Assembly: GCF_947501665.1 (NCBI RefSeq)
Contig: NZ_CANMWS010000012.1
Span: 62,001-126,000 of the forward strand
DNA from: an uncultured Shewanella sp.
GTDB lineage: Bacteria; Pseudomonadota; Gammaproteobacteria; Enterobacterales; Shewanellaceae
Length of the DNA stretch: 64,000 nucleotides
Direction of reading: 5' to 3'
Below the pieces are notes generated by a model. The model saw nothing but the letters and a program-made list of their open reading frames with translations. It was not told where the DNA came from and made no database searches. Positions 48,558 through 57,957 of the stretch are shown piece after piece; the first letter of the stretch is position 1; the number at the start of each line of letters is the position of its first letter. The position numbers were made by a program, and so were the translations under genes.

Positions 48558-48571
48558 CAAACGTTCGTTTT
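48558..48571. promoter_or_regulatory. PsrA-like operator upstream of etfBA
   Basis: CAAAC-GTTC-GTTTT, close to the published PsrA half-site form (C/G)AAAC-N2-4-GTTT(G/C). PsrA is a TetR-family regulator of fatty-acid oxidation in several gammaproteobacteria. The site is about 170 bp before etfB, on the divergent side shared with hns. One end base deviates. Confidence 0.45.
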
Positions 48572-48761
48572 TATTTGTGTTTAATTTATATCCACACAAA
48601 AGCAACAATTTCGTCAAAAATACATTAAAAAAGCATTTTTTTTATTTAAAAACCAAATAATATTCATTTATTGCAATATTTATTTGATCCTCAGCTAAAT
48701 AGTTTCTATTATTCGTACTTGAATATAAAAACTTTCTACATTGGATTGGATCTAAATAACT

Positions 48762-49154
48762 ATGAGCGAATTTCTAGATATATTAACACATGGACGTCGA
48801 TTTAAAGCTGCTGTTAAGGAGTTAAGCTTAGAACAACTTCAAGAGCTTGCTGAGAAACTTGAAAAGATTATAGAAGAAAAGTCTTCTCAAGCAGAGGCAG
48901 ATAATCAAGCACTCGCTGAGCGTAATGCTAAAATCGAAGAAATCCGCAAGCAAATGGAAGCTGTTGGATTATCAGTTGACGATATTGGTGGAGCAGCCAT
49001 TAAATCGGCCCCTAAAAAACGTGCTCCTCGCCCACCAAAATATAAAATCAATGTGGATGGTGAAGAAATTACATGGACAGGTCAAGGTCGTATGCCTACT
49101 GTTTTTAAAGCGGAACTAGACAAAGGTCGCAACATGGAAGACTTTCTTATTTAA
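48762..49154 (+). CDS. hns: H-NS family nucleoid-associated protein
   Basis: A 130-residue H-NS. Residues 1-65 are the helical oligomerisation region, with a strong coiled-coil (QLQELAEKLEKIIEEKSSQ). Residues about 88-130 are the DNA-binding domain (YKINVDGEEITWTGQGRMP), including the AT-hook-like QGR core. It silences AT-rich transferred DNA, several candidates for which lie in this window (the ankyrin pair and the central capsule genes). Single gene with a strong terminator. Confidence 0.96.
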   Translation: MSEFLDILTHGRRFKAAVKELSLEQLQELAEKLEKIIEEKSSQAEADNQALAERNAKIEEIRKQMEAVGLSVDDIGGAAIKSAPKKRAPRPPKYKINVDGEEITWTGQGRMPTVFKAELDKGRNMEDFLI

Positions 49155-49175
49155 GATTAAGTCTAAGCAACTAAT

Positions 49176-49204
49176 AAAAAGCCCAGTTATGCTGGGCTTT
49201 TTTT
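49176..49204 (+). terminator. Rho-independent terminator after hns
   Basis: GCCCAG (49181-49186) pairs with CTGGGC (49192-49197), extended by A:T pairs, with a five-base loop and a run of seven T on the plus strand. Confidence 0.9.
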
Positions 49205-50251
49205 ATACTCTCATTGATACAAATATTACGTTTTTCCTTATATTAACCCAATATTTACTCTTGTATCTTACAGCCAATAAAAGAGATGCTAGCAGCTGAT
49301 TTAAATGAACTTTTATAACCTAGCTATCATGAGAGTAGTGCTATAAATAATGTTAAAATCTCATTTACCTGTTTCTACATACCTATTATTTTTAATCAAT
49401 GGAACTCTTATGCAAAAATAACGTCTATATAAGTTTATGCATTTTAATATCAAATAATATTTATTATTGTTTATGAATTTTTGTTCTACATAAATGACTT
49501 TTATTCAATTAATATTCATTGTTGTTAATATTTATTCGTCTATTATTCATTCGTAGGATAACGTCAAGAATAAATCCAGTGTAAAATACAAGCTTAATAG
49601 CACTGTCATAGAGCTCTTTTTCATTAGAAATATTTAATTTAAACGACATAAGATGAACAAAGATTTGTGCAAATAAACTTCATTAATCGCCTTGTAAACA
49701 AGTCTTTTAATATTGTTAGATCAATTTATACTTTTATCCAATTACAAAAAGAAATACAATTTTATTCAATAAAAAATCTCAGTTCCTCTTTAATCCCCCT
49801 TCCCCATACCAAGCTAAAAATAACTCTCTAAACACCTTTATGAACGGACTCTCCCTCAATGTAATACAGTAATATTTTTATTCAGTTGACGTAAATAAAA
49901 GTAAATATCAGGACTGTTTTCATCACTTTCTTCCCGCCACTTATCCCTATTCATTTATTTCAATCTACTTCATATAATTGGATACCCTATCCTCCTATTC
50001 CTGTTTAAAGCACTAAACAAGAGCAACGATTTCTGGTTTAAAAAGTAATTTTTAACCCTTTTTTCACTTAATGGCTTTCTGAAAATCGATTTTAGCGCTA
50101 AGATGTAGATATCTATAAAAACATGAATTATCTGTTACTTAGAGTTTCTTTAATGCTAATCCAATAGCATTAAGTCAATGCACTCAACACATAACTTAAT
50201 GCATAGATAATAACTGACCCCATCTTAAAATTTAACTAAGGCTTAATCGAC
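49205..50251. other. Gene-free AT-rich region of about 1 kb
   Basis: No coding frame of convincing length or composition, no tRNA-like cloverleaf and no clear terminator was seen. The sequence is very AT-rich, with several ATTCATT/ATTATTCAT-type words between 49500 and 49560. It holds the promoter for rcsF near its right end. It could contain a small RNA or be a decayed gene, but nothing supports a specific call. Confidence 0.5.
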
Positions 50252-50638
50252 ATGAGACTGATACTACTCATTGTACTCACCGCACTGCTTAGCGCATGTA
50301 ACAGTAATTACACCTTTAATAGCAACCTCAATAGAGATGCAATCGAAGATTATTTCAAACCATCAGAAGTGACGGTTTACGAGGGTGATACGCAACCTTT
50401 AGGCCAATATGAATTGAAAGGTCTCGTACAAGGAGAAGCTTGTCAAGTGGAAAAAAATGGTGTTCCTGTAACACTAGCAGATGCTAGAACGCTGGCAAGG
50501 CGAGCTGCAGCGGATAAAAATGCCAATGGGTTAATTATCAAAAATTGTGTGTTAGTTGCAGAACCCACACCAGGCTGTTTTAGTAGTGCTCTATGCATAG
50601 GACAAGCCATTAAGACACCGACCAATACCGACAAGTAG
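50252..50638 (+). CDS. rcsF: RcsF-like outer-membrane stress-sensing lipoprotein
   Basis: A 128-residue lipoprotein with lipobox LLSAC (Cys16). The mature domain has four cysteines (64, 99, 109, 115) in GEACQ, IKNC, TPGC and LCIG. Spacing of 35, 10 and 6 residues is nearly that of E. coli RcsF (35, 9, 6), whose two disulfides are needed for folding. The surrounding GEACQ...AR..ARR.AADKNANG.II.NC...PGC pattern also matches. RcsF signals envelope stress to the Rcs phosphorelay, which controls capsule genes in enterics. It is followed by trmO and then proS, the same neighbourhood as in E. coli. Confidence 0.85.
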   Translation: MRLILLIVLTALLSACNSNYTFNSNLNRDAIEDYFKPSEVTVYEGDTQPLGQYELKGLVQGEACQVEKNGVPVTLADARTLARRAAADKNANGLIIKNCVLVAEPTPGCFSSALCIGQAIKTPTNTDK

Positions 50639-50652
50639 AGCTAAAAATATTC

Positions 50653-51363
50653 ATGCATTTTACCAATCAAATTGAAGCAGTTGCTTATTGCCAAACGCCT
50701 TATAAGCAAAAATTTGGGATCCCACGTCAACCAGGTTTAGTTAACTCTGTTAGAGGCTATATAAAGCTTAACGGTGCTTATAACCAACTCGATACAGTAA
50801 GAGGTTTAGAGCAATTCTCTCATTTATGGTTACTGTTTTGTTTCCATGAAAACCTCAAGCAAGGTTGGAAACCCACCGTTAGGCCCCCTCGTTTAGGCGG
50901 GAATGAAAAACTCGGGGTGTTTGCTACCCGTTCAACTTTCAGACCAAATGGTATCGGGCAATCTGTGGTCAAACTCCATCAAATCCAACATAACTCAGGA
51001 CAGGTGAGTCTCGAAATTTCAGGAATGGATTTACTGGACGGCACCCCCATTATCGATATTAAACCTTATATCCCTTTTTCAGATGCCATTGAAAATGCGA
51101 TAGGTGGAATAGCCCAAGAAGCCCCACTATTAATTGACGTTACCTTTTCAAAAGAAGCTAAAAAGCAGCTACTTAAATATCACGATAGGCCCCATTTGGA
51201 AGCATTTATAACTGAAGTTCTCGCCCAAGATCCAAGACCTGCTTATAAGAAAGGAAAAATGGATCTAAAACAATACCAAATTGCATTATACGATTTAGAC
51301 ATTTTATGGCAAATGCAAGAAGGCGCTATTTTAGTCTGTCATATTGGACCTGCTAACCTATAA
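50653..51363 (+). CDS. trmO: tRNA (N6-threonylcarbamoyladenosine37-N6)-methyltransferase
   Basis: A 236-residue TrmO (TsaA/YaeB) homologue that methylates t6A37 of threonine tRNA with SAM. Signatures: QKFGIPRQPGLV near the N-terminus, LEQFSHLWLLFCFHEN, ATRSTFRPNGIGQSVVKL and LLDGTPIIDIKPYIPFSDA. A C-terminal DPRPAYK segment is also typical. It starts 15 bp after rcsF, so the two are probably co-transcribed. Confidence 0.94.
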   Translation: MHFTNQIEAVAYCQTPYKQKFGIPRQPGLVNSVRGYIKLNGAYNQLDTVRGLEQFSHLWLLFCFHENLKQGWKPTVRPPRLGGNEKLGVFATRSTFRPNGIGQSVVKLHQIQHNSGQVSLEISGMDLLDGTPIIDIKPYIPFSDAIENAIGGIAQEAPLLIDVTFSKEAKKQLLKYHDRPHLEAFITEVLAQDPRPAYKKGKMDLKQYQIALYDLDILWQMQEGAILVCHIGPANL

Positions 51364-51411
51364 AAATCATTGAGTATTCGTTAAAATATCTCCATATGCT
51401 CTAACTTGAAC

Positions 51412-52041
51412 ATGGAAATGAGTACGCACATGCAAGTCGATTATCAAGCTCAACATAAGCAACGATTAGCCTATATGCCTTGGCTCTATTACACACTCAA
51501 AGAAAAACATAAACAATGGGCGCTTCCTTGGCAAACACAAATACAATCACAACTTTGTGCGCTTGAAACCATCAGCATTGGACAGAATTGTTTCGTTGCT
51601 CCGCAAGCACACTTATTTGCCGAACCTGGCCGTGATATAAAAATGGGCGATCAATGTATGATTGCAGCAGACAGCTTCATTCACGGACCTATCACTATGG
51701 GTAACGAAGTAGCCATTAATCATGGCTGTTCACTTGATGGCGGACGGGCGGGTATTGTCATTGGCGATAAAACTCGCATAGCCAACAACGTGACTATCTA
51801 TGCTTTTAATCACGGTATGAGCATGCAGCAAAGTATTTACCAGCAGAAAGTGAATTCATTAGGCATAACCATAGGGATAGATGTGTGGGTAGGCGCTCAA
51901 GCTGGTATCGTTGATGGGGTGACTATTGGTTCACATAGCGTTATTGCTATGGGAGCTATAATTACTAAAGATGTCGAGCCTTATGCCATTATGGCCGGTA
52001 ATCCAGCAAAAAAAGTGGGAGATAGGCGTGATAAATCATAA
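51412..52041 (+). CDS. Left-handed beta-helix (hexapeptide) acyltransferase
   Basis: A soluble trimeric acyltransferase of about 209 residues. Hexapeptide repeats start near residue 55 (ISIGQNCFVAPQAHLFAEPG) and continue through AINHGCSLDG, IVIGDKTRIANNVTIYAFNHG to the end, IGSHSVIAMGAIITKDVEPYAIMAGNPAKKVG, which is typical of maltose/galactoside O-acetyltransferase-like enzymes. The start is uncertain: an in-frame TTG (51406) and ATGs at 51412, 51418 and 51430 are all possible, and none has a strong ribosome-binding site. Substrate unknown. It separates trmO from proS, which are adjacent in E. coli. Confidence 0.83.
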   Translation: MEMSTHMQVDYQAQHKQRLAYMPWLYYTLKEKHKQWALPWQTQIQSQLCALETISIGQNCFVAPQAHLFAEPGRDIKMGDQCMIAADSFIHGPITMGNEVAINHGCSLDGGRAGIVIGDKTRIANNVTIYAFNHGMSMQQSIYQQKVNSLGITIGIDVWVGAQAGIVDGVTIGSHSVIAMGAIITKDVEPYAIMAGNPAKKVGDRRDKS

Positions 52042-52162
52042 TTGACTCACACTTTTTTATCCTACAACAAGAATATTTAGCATATTCCAATAATCATGGG
52101 TGACAACAGCAAGCTTAATGATAAAATGTCGCCCAATTACATTCTAAACATGGACATCGGTA

Positions 52163-53869
52163 ATGCGAGTTAGCAAGTACCTACTATCAACAAAAAAAGA
52201 AACACCAGCAGATGCTGAAGTTATCAGTCATCAGCTTATGCTACGTGCAGGAATGATCCGCAAAAACGCATCAGGCTTATATAGTTGGCTTCCTACTGGA
52301 CTCAAAGTCTTACGTAAAGTCGAAGCGATTGTACGTGAAGAAATGATGAAAGCTGGCGCGATTGAAATATCCATGCCCATGGTACAACCTGCCGATCTTT
52401 GGACTGAAACCGGTCGCTGGGAAAAATTTGGCCCTGAACTATTACGTTTTCAAGATAGACACAATCGTGACTTTGTCTTAGGACCGACTCATGAAGAAGT
52501 CATCACCGATATCGTACGCAAAGAAGTCAACTCATATAAACAACTTCCTTTAAATTTATTTCAGATCCAAACCAAGTTCCGTGATGAAGTTCGCCCACGT
52601 TTTGGTGTCATGCGGTCACGTGAATTTTTGATGAAAGATGCCTACTCTTTTCATTTAGATCAAAAGACGATGGATGAGACTTATCAATCCATGTTTACAG
52701 CCTATAGTAATATTTTGTCTCGTATGGAGCTATCATTTAGACCTGTATTAGCAGATACAGGATCCATTGGCGGCAGCTTATCCCATGAATTTCATGTGCT
52801 AGCCAATAGCGGTGAAGATTTAATTGCATACTCCACTGGCAGTGATTACGCAGCCAATATTGAAAAAGCCCAAGCTCCGCTGCCGACAAAGGAACGAAAC
52901 GCCCCCACTCAGGCAATAACTGAACTTGATACCCCCAATGCAAAAACCATCGCTACGCTGGTTTCTGAGCATCAGATCCATATCGAGAATACGGTGAAAA
53001 CCATCATCGTTAAAGGTGCAAATGATGACGCGCCTCTCGTTGCTTTAGTTATTCGAGGCGATCATGAACTCAATGAAGTCAAAGCTGAAAAATTAGACGC
53101 TGTTCTTGCGCCACTCACTTTTGCAGAAGAAGTAGACATAAGAGCCACAATTGGCGCAGGACCTGGATCATTAGGTCCAGTCGAACTCCCAATACCTATC
53201 ATTATCGATCATAGCGTCGATGTGATGAGTGATTTTGTTGCAGGTGCAAATACCGACGGTAAACACCTAACAGGAATAAACTGGGAACGTGATTTGCCTC
53301 AAGCTCAAACAGCTGACTTACGCAATATTATTGAAGGGGAAGCGAGCCCTTGTGGACAGGGTAACATAGCCCTTTTACGTGGTATTGAAGTGGGACATAT
53401 TTTCCAATTAGGCACAAATTACTCTGAGTCAATGCATGCTAATGTGCTGGATGAAAATGGAAAATCTCAGTCGTTACTCATGGGATGTTATGGTATTGGA
53501 GTGAGCCGCATTGTCGCTGCTGCCATTGAACAAAATCACGATGAGAGAGGCATTATTTGGCCTAACGCTATTGCTCCGTTTACTGTGGGTATTCTCCCTA
53601 TGAACATGCACAAATCTCATCGAGTAAAAGATATGGCTGAAAAGCTTTATCAAGAGCTAAATGAGTTAGGAATAGAAGTGCTCTTTGATGATCGTAAAGA
53701 GCGTCCTGGTGTTATGTTTGCTGATATGGAATTGATCGGACTACCACATGTCATTGTCATTGGCGATCGTAATATTGACAATGGTGTTTTTGAATACAAA
53801 AACCGCCGTACAGGTGAAAAGCAGGATATCCCTTTTGAGCAGATTATTGACTTCATAAAGTCAGCATAA
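52163..53869 (+). CDS. proS: Prolyl-tRNA synthetase
   Basis: Class II aminoacyl-tRNA synthetase of 568 residues, the bacterial type with an editing insertion. It starts [20 protein letters not shown]; motif 2 region is [26 protein letters not shown]; the YbaK-like editing domain spans about residues 230-380 ([10 protein letters not shown]...[19 protein letters not shown] region); motif 3 is [18 protein letters not shown]. The anticodon-binding domain is at the end ([24 protein letters not shown]). Length and order are normal. Confidence 0.97.
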   Translation: MRVSKYLLSTKKETPADAEVISHQLMLRAGMIRKNASGLYSWLPTGLKVLRKVEAIVREEMMKAGAIEISMPMVQPADLWTETGRWEKFGPELLRFQDRHNRDFVLGPTHEEVITDIVRKEVNSYKQLPLNLFQIQTKFRDEVRPRFGVMRSREFLMKDAYSFHLDQKTMDETYQSMFTAYSNILSRMELSFRPVLADTGSIGGSLSHEFHVLANSGEDLIAYSTGSDYAANIEKAQAPLPTKERNAPTQAITELDTPNAKTIATLVSEHQIHIENTVKTIIVKGANDDAPLVALVIRGDHELNEVKAEKLDAVLAPLTFAEEVDIRATIGAGPGSLGPVELPIPIIIDHSVDVMSDFVAGANTDGKHLTGINWERDLPQAQTADLRNIIEGEASPCGQGNIALLRGIEVGHIFQLGTNYSESMHANVLDENGKSQSLLMGCYGIGVSRIVAAAIEQNHDERGIIWPNAIAPFTVGILPMNMHKSHRVKDMAEKLYQELNELGIEVLFDDRKERPGVMFADMELIGLPHVIVIGDRNIDNGVFEYKNRRTGEKQDIPFEQIIDFIKSA

Positions 53870-53880
53870 CCCTTGATTAT

Positions 53881-53914
53881 TAAAGCCTTTATTCTAATAT
53901 TAAAGGCTTTTTTT
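53881..53914 (+). terminator. Rho-independent terminator after proS
   Basis: AAAGCCTTTA (53882-53891) pairs with TAAAGGCTTT (53901-53910), with a nine-base loop and a T-run (TTTTTTT). Confidence 0.88.
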
Positions 53915-54121
53915 CTTCATCACTTCCTCATGTTAGTAAACATCCTTCTCTGTGTCTATATTCAACTCGTTTTTTATTAAAAACTTCCTTAAAACAACTA
54001 TACTTTGACTAATTAAACAACTGAGGAACAGTCATCTAGCATAATAAAAACCTTTAGATTCAACACATAAAATAAAGGCTCATTGTTTGAATAATTTATT
54101 TTTCAATTTAAGGATTTAGTT

Positions 54122-55264
54122 ATGTCAGATAAAACAGCGCTTGTTTTTGGTGGTGGAGGCGCTAGGGCAGCTTATCAAGTCGGTGTATTAAAAGCCATAG
54201 TCCAATTTTACCCGAGAAGTCACGGTATTCCTTTTAAAGTATTAAGCGGTACTTCTGCAGGAGGGATTAATGCAACGGCACTTGCCACATATGCATCGTG
54301 CTTTCATTTAGGCGTAAGAAAATTAGAATGGGTATGGTCAAATCTGTCTATTGACCAAGTCTATAGTGCATCTATCGCTGGCGTATTTGGTCACTTAGGT
54401 AAAATGGCATTTAAAGGTATGAAGTCAAAAGGCCCTAACTTACAGCCTGCAAGCCTATTTAATAATGAGCCTCTGCGTAATTTACTCGATCAACTCGTGG
54501 ATTTTGAACGTATCGATAGAAATATTAACAGGCACAGTTTAGATGCTATTAGTTTAGATACTTCATGTTTCGACAGCTGTTTTTGTGAAACATTTTTTCA
54601 AGCTAAATCCAATATTCAAGACTGGCAGCGCTCAAGACGCTGCGGGCGAAGAACAAGGCTCACAACCGATCATTTACTCGCCAGTGCAGCAATCCCACTT
54701 ATTTTCCCTACGGTAAAAATAGGGCAATCTTATTATGCTGACGGCTCATTACATCAATTTGCCCCATTAAGTAGTCCTATCCATTTAGGTGCGAACAGGA
54801 TCATTGCCATAAACTTAGAAAGCCCCCATAAAAATGAGCAGCAATCCAATACTCACTACCCTCAAGTAGAGACTATAGCAGGGCACCTGCTCGATACTAT
54901 TTTTTCAGATACGATTAATAGTGATTTAGAGCGTTTACTCAGAATTAACAAAACAATGGCCAATATTCCAAAAGCATACCGTAGGGCTATTCCCCTTAAT
55001 CATATTGATGCACTTGTGATTAAACCCAGTGAAGATTTGAGTGAAATTGCGGCTAAGTACTTTCACACTATCCCTATTGCTTTTAAAATACTCATGAAAT
55101 TAATGGGAATAACTGGCCAATCTGATTCCAGTATTGTTTCATACCTATTATTTGACAAAGATTACTGTAAAGCGCTCATACGGTTAGGCTACGAAGACAC
55201 TCTGTGCCAAATTGATGACGTTAAGCACTTTCTCAATATTAATGACAGACTATTAAGTAATTGA
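54122..55264 (+). CDS. Patatin-like phospholipase
   Basis: A 380-residue patatin-family lipid acyl hydrolase. The oxyanion loop GGGGARAAYQVGVLKAI is at residues 9-25, the nucleophile elbow GTSAG at 43-47 (Ser45), and the catalytic Asp in ADGSL (Asp207), which together form the Ser-Asp dyad. No signal peptide is seen. A cysteine-rich stretch (SCFDSCFCE) precedes the Asp region. AAGGA seven bases before the ATG supports the start. It overlaps the convergent SGNH esterase gene by 12 bp at the 3' end. It is not RssA, whose motifs differ. Substrate unknown. Confidence 0.9.
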   Translation: MSDKTALVFGGGGARAAYQVGVLKAIVQFYPRSHGIPFKVLSGTSAGGINATALATYASCFHLGVRKLEWVWSNLSIDQVYSASIAGVFGHLGKMAFKGMKSKGPNLQPASLFNNEPLRNLLDQLVDFERIDRNINRHSLDAISLDTSCFDSCFCETFFQAKSNIQDWQRSRRCGRRTRLTTDHLLASAAIPLIFPTVKIGQSYYADGSLHQFAPLSSPIHLGANRIIAINLESPHKNEQQSNTHYPQVETIAGHLLDTIFSDTINSDLERLLRINKTMANIPKAYRRAIPLNHIDALVIKPSEDLSEIAAKYFHTIPIAFKILMKLMGITGQSDSSIVSYLLFDKDYCKALIRLGYEDTLCQIDDVKHFLNINDRLLSN

Positions 55265-55957
55265 TATTTTATCCACAGCCACTTTTGCCCAATGCTGATA
55301 TATTGCTTCGCCTGGATGAAAGCCATCTATTGCCATTTTGTCCGCTTCTAATAAAGGGCCCAAATTAATGATATGACAATCAATCTCCTGTGATAACCAA
55401 TGAGTTAAAGACTGATTAAACTGCTGGCTTCTAACCCCTAAAAACCAAGCTAACGGTTGAGGTAAAACTGGGAAATCGCCCATAGGAGGCACTAGAGAAA
55501 ACAACACTTGCTGGCTCGATAGCTCTTTTCTGCAAAACTGAAGCAAAGCTTGTTGCTGAGAAATCCAAGTATCAACTTGAATAAAGCGAGTCACATCATT
55601 AACACCGAGCGAAATAATAACAACATCCACCTCTCGCTTTTCCATCGTTTTTACTGCAATAAGCAGATCTTGCGTTGAATAGCCAGATTGCGCAAATAAT
55701 CTCCAATTGAGTGTCACACGATCAGCCAACTGTTTTACTATTTGACCAGATAATGCTTGAGACTGCTCATTAACTCCCACACCAGCTGCCGCAGAGTCAC
55801 CGAGGATAAGTAAACTCAAAGGCTGACCATTGCCACTTATTCCTGCCCTTTCGCCTTCAGGTTCTGGTAATTTAGGCGTAGTTTTACGAACATACCAAGC
55901 TTGAGCGCATAAAAGCGGTGACAATAAAATTAATAATATATAATACCAAATATTCAC
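55253..55957 (-). CDS. SGNH/GDSL-type esterase, membrane-anchored
   Basis: A 234-residue SGNH hydrolase with an N-terminal hydrophobic segment (residues about 4-19) that may anchor or export it. Block I is LLILGDSAAAGVGV (Ser55), block III SLGVNDVTR, block V MAIDGFHPGEAIY (Asp211, His214). Such enzymes deacylate lipids or acetylated sugars. The start is GTG, because an overlapping ATG two bases earlier runs into TGA; AGGAG lies about nine bases upstream. Convergent with the patatin-like gene. Confidence 0.88.
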   Translation of the reverse strand: MNIWYYILLILLSPLLCAQAWYVRKTTPKLPEPEGERAGISGNGQPLSLLILGDSAAAGVGVNEQSQALSGQIVKQLADRVTLNWRLFAQSGYSTQDLLIAVKTMEKREVDVVIISLGVNDVTRFIQVDTWISQQQALLQFCRKELSSQQVLFSLVPPMGDFPVLPQPLAWFLGVRSQQFNQSLTHWLSQEIDCHIINLGPLLEADKMAIDGFHPGEAIYQHWAKVAVDKISIT

Positions 55958-56047
55958 ATTATTGCTCTCCTTATGCTTGAATTGGTATGGGTATGATGCC
56001 CGTTATTCAGTCATCATACCGTTTAACCTCACGTTGAGCTTATCGCT

Positions 56048-57886
56048 TTATTGGATATTACGTTTTTCTACATTTGCCATAATATAGCTATCCACAACGC
56101 GTTCTAAAATGGTTAAAGGCATAGCTCCATTCTTCAAAATCACATTATGAAACTCAATTAAACTGAACTCTTCTCCTAAAGTCGATTGCGCCTTTTCTCT
56201 TAAGGATAAAATTTTCATCATACCAATTTTATAGGCTGTCGCTTGTCCTGGCATCACAATATAGCGTTCAATCTCAGCTATTACATCACTTTCAGGCATG
56301 CCCGTATTATTAGACATATATTGAATTGCCTCCTCTCTTGTCCAGCGTTTATGATGAATACCTGTATCGACAACTAAGCGAACGGCTCTAAAAAGCTCCG
56401 CTTGTAAACGACCAATATTATCAAAAGGATCCGCTTGGTAACCAAGTTCCCATGCCACTCGCTCTGAATATAATGCCCAGCCCTCAGAATAGGCAACAAA
56501 AGGCGCCATTTTCCGAATAAAAGGCATATTTTCAAGTTCCATAGCAACAGAAAGTTGAAAGTGATGCCCAGGAACCCCTTCATGATAGGCCAATGTTCTC
56601 ATGCCAAATTTAGGCGTTGCTTTGATATCATAAAGATTAGCAAAAAAGCGCCCTGGACGACTCCCATCAATAGCTGGCATCTCATAATAAGCCCCCGGTG
56701 CGGTTTGCTCTTTAAATTCAGGAATACGTACGACTTCAAGTGATGCTTCAGGTTTTACACCAAATGCGGCATCGATCCCCTGATTAATTTCAGTCAGGAT
56801 CTGGTTATAATCTTGCAATATTTGCGCCCGTCCGGCGGCACTATCTTCATAGTAAAATTCAGCTTGATTAGTTAGAACGGCCATTGACTGAGTGAAGCCT
56901 TCTGACACTTCATACCCTTGGGTGTCTAAAATGCTTAATATTTCAGATTGAATACGTCTCACATCATCTAAACCCAATTGATGGATTTGCTCAGCCGATA
57001 AATCTGTTGTAGTAAAAAACTTTAATGCCTGCTTATAGGCTTTATCACCATTGGGCAGATGCCAAAAACCGGCATCATTCACGGCTTTGCTTTTCAATTT
57101 AGCAAAATAATGAATAAATAAATCATAAGCTGGATACACATTATCTTGGATGAGTACTCTAGCTGCGAGTAAAATACGTTCTTTATCGAATTGTGAAAAA
57201 TGAGGCACTTTATTCATTTTATCCACTAACGCAGTATAAAGAATATTATCTTCAACCGGAGTTTCTACAAAGGCATTCATTTCTGTGAGTACACGCTCAA
57301 TGACAAACTTAGGCGGAATAATGCCTTTTTGCTCACGAAGTTGAAGACCTTCTAGATTTTGAGCAAATTTTATTTTTACTTTTTCTAAACGAGATAAATA
57401 ATACTCAGCATCAGTAATATTATTTATTTGATGAGTTGATGCCATAAAACTCGGATACCCGTTTTGCACACCAAACAACTGATTAACAGGATAATTATGA
57501 TACCGATATGCTTTACTTTCTATTATGAAATCCAGTAGATAAAGTGATATATCTTTAGACAATAACTCATTTTCATCTAAATAAGCATCATCATAGCTCA
57601 ATAATGTCGCTTTTAAATCATCGACCTGTGCCAGTAGCTCATCCATTTTTTCGGGGCTATCATTATTAAGTTGACCATTGTGCGAAGTAATACCTAATGA
57701 TTCCAGAAACCCTAAAGACGTTAATGTTTCAGGGCTATCTAACGCCACTTTTAATACACTTCTATCTAAAAATACTCTAAAGATAAAAGGTTTTTGAGCA
57801 AACCATTCATGTGCAACAAACATACTCGACAATAACGTGAGGCTCAGTAAAATAAACCCTAACCGCTTCCCTGTTTTTTTTATCAT
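56048..57886 (-). CDS. DUF885 (M32-like) exported protein
   Basis: A 612-residue protein of the DUF885 family, with a signal peptide/anchor at residues about 8-26. The zinc-protease-like motif HEGVPGHH (HExxxHH type) is near residue 440, followed by YSEGWALYSERVAWELGY, which supplies the third metal ligand Glu; MPGQATAYKIGMMKI is the conserved C-terminal helix. Probably a periplasmic metallopeptidase, though the family has no established substrate. AGGGA before the ATG fits. Single gene on the minus strand. Confidence 0.85.
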   Translation of the reverse strand: MIKKTGKRLGFILLSLTLLSSMFVAHEWFAQKPFIFRVFLDRSVLKVALDSPETLTSLGFLESLGITSHNGQLNNDSPEKMDELLAQVDDLKATLLSYDDAYLDENELLSKDISLYLLDFIIESKAYRYHNYPVNQLFGVQNGYPSFMASTHQINNITDAEYYLSRLEKVKIKFAQNLEGLQLREQKGIIPPKFVIERVLTEMNAFVETPVEDNILYTALVDKMNKVPHFSQFDKERILLAARVLIQDNVYPAYDLFIHYFAKLKSKAVNDAGFWHLPNGDKAYKQALKFFTTTDLSAEQIHQLGLDDVRRIQSEILSILDTQGYEVSEGFTQSMAVLTNQAEFYYEDSAAGRAQILQDYNQILTEINQGIDAAFGVKPEASLEVVRIPEFKEQTAPGAYYEMPAIDGSRPGRFFANLYDIKATPKFGMRTLAYHEGVPGHHFQLSVAMELENMPFIRKMAPFVAYSEGWALYSERVAWELGYQADPFDNIGRLQAELFRAVRLVVDTGIHHKRWTREEAIQYMSNNTGMPESDVIAEIERYIVMPGQATAYKIGMMKILSLREKAQSTLGEEFSLIEFHNVILKNGAMPLTILERVVDSYIMANVEKRNIQ

Positions 57887-57957
57887 TTCTTTCCCTGCTA
57901 ATCATTATCCATCATCAGACAAGGTTAACATTTTACACACAATAGTAACAATCAGGT

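Larger units (their letters stand above)
48391..48761. other. Divergent intergenic region between etfB and hns
   Basis: About 370 bp shared by two divergent genes. It contains a perfect 12-bp palindrome (48534-48545) and a PsrA-like inverted repeat (48558-48571), followed by a very AT-rich hns leader. Promoter boxes cannot be chosen with confidence. Confidence 0.5.

Noticed and set aside
49500..49560. CRISPR-like or tandem repeat array in the gap after hns
   Set aside because: Only short AT-rich words recur, with no regular repeat-spacer spacing.
54122..55264. RssA, because E. coli has rssA-rssB-galU-hns-tdk in one neighbourhood and galU, hns, tdk and an RssB-like gene all occur here
   Set aside because: The patatin-like protein has the GGGGARAAYQVGVL type of oxyanion loop and a longer chain, not RssA motifs, and it is not adjacent to the RssB-like gene.
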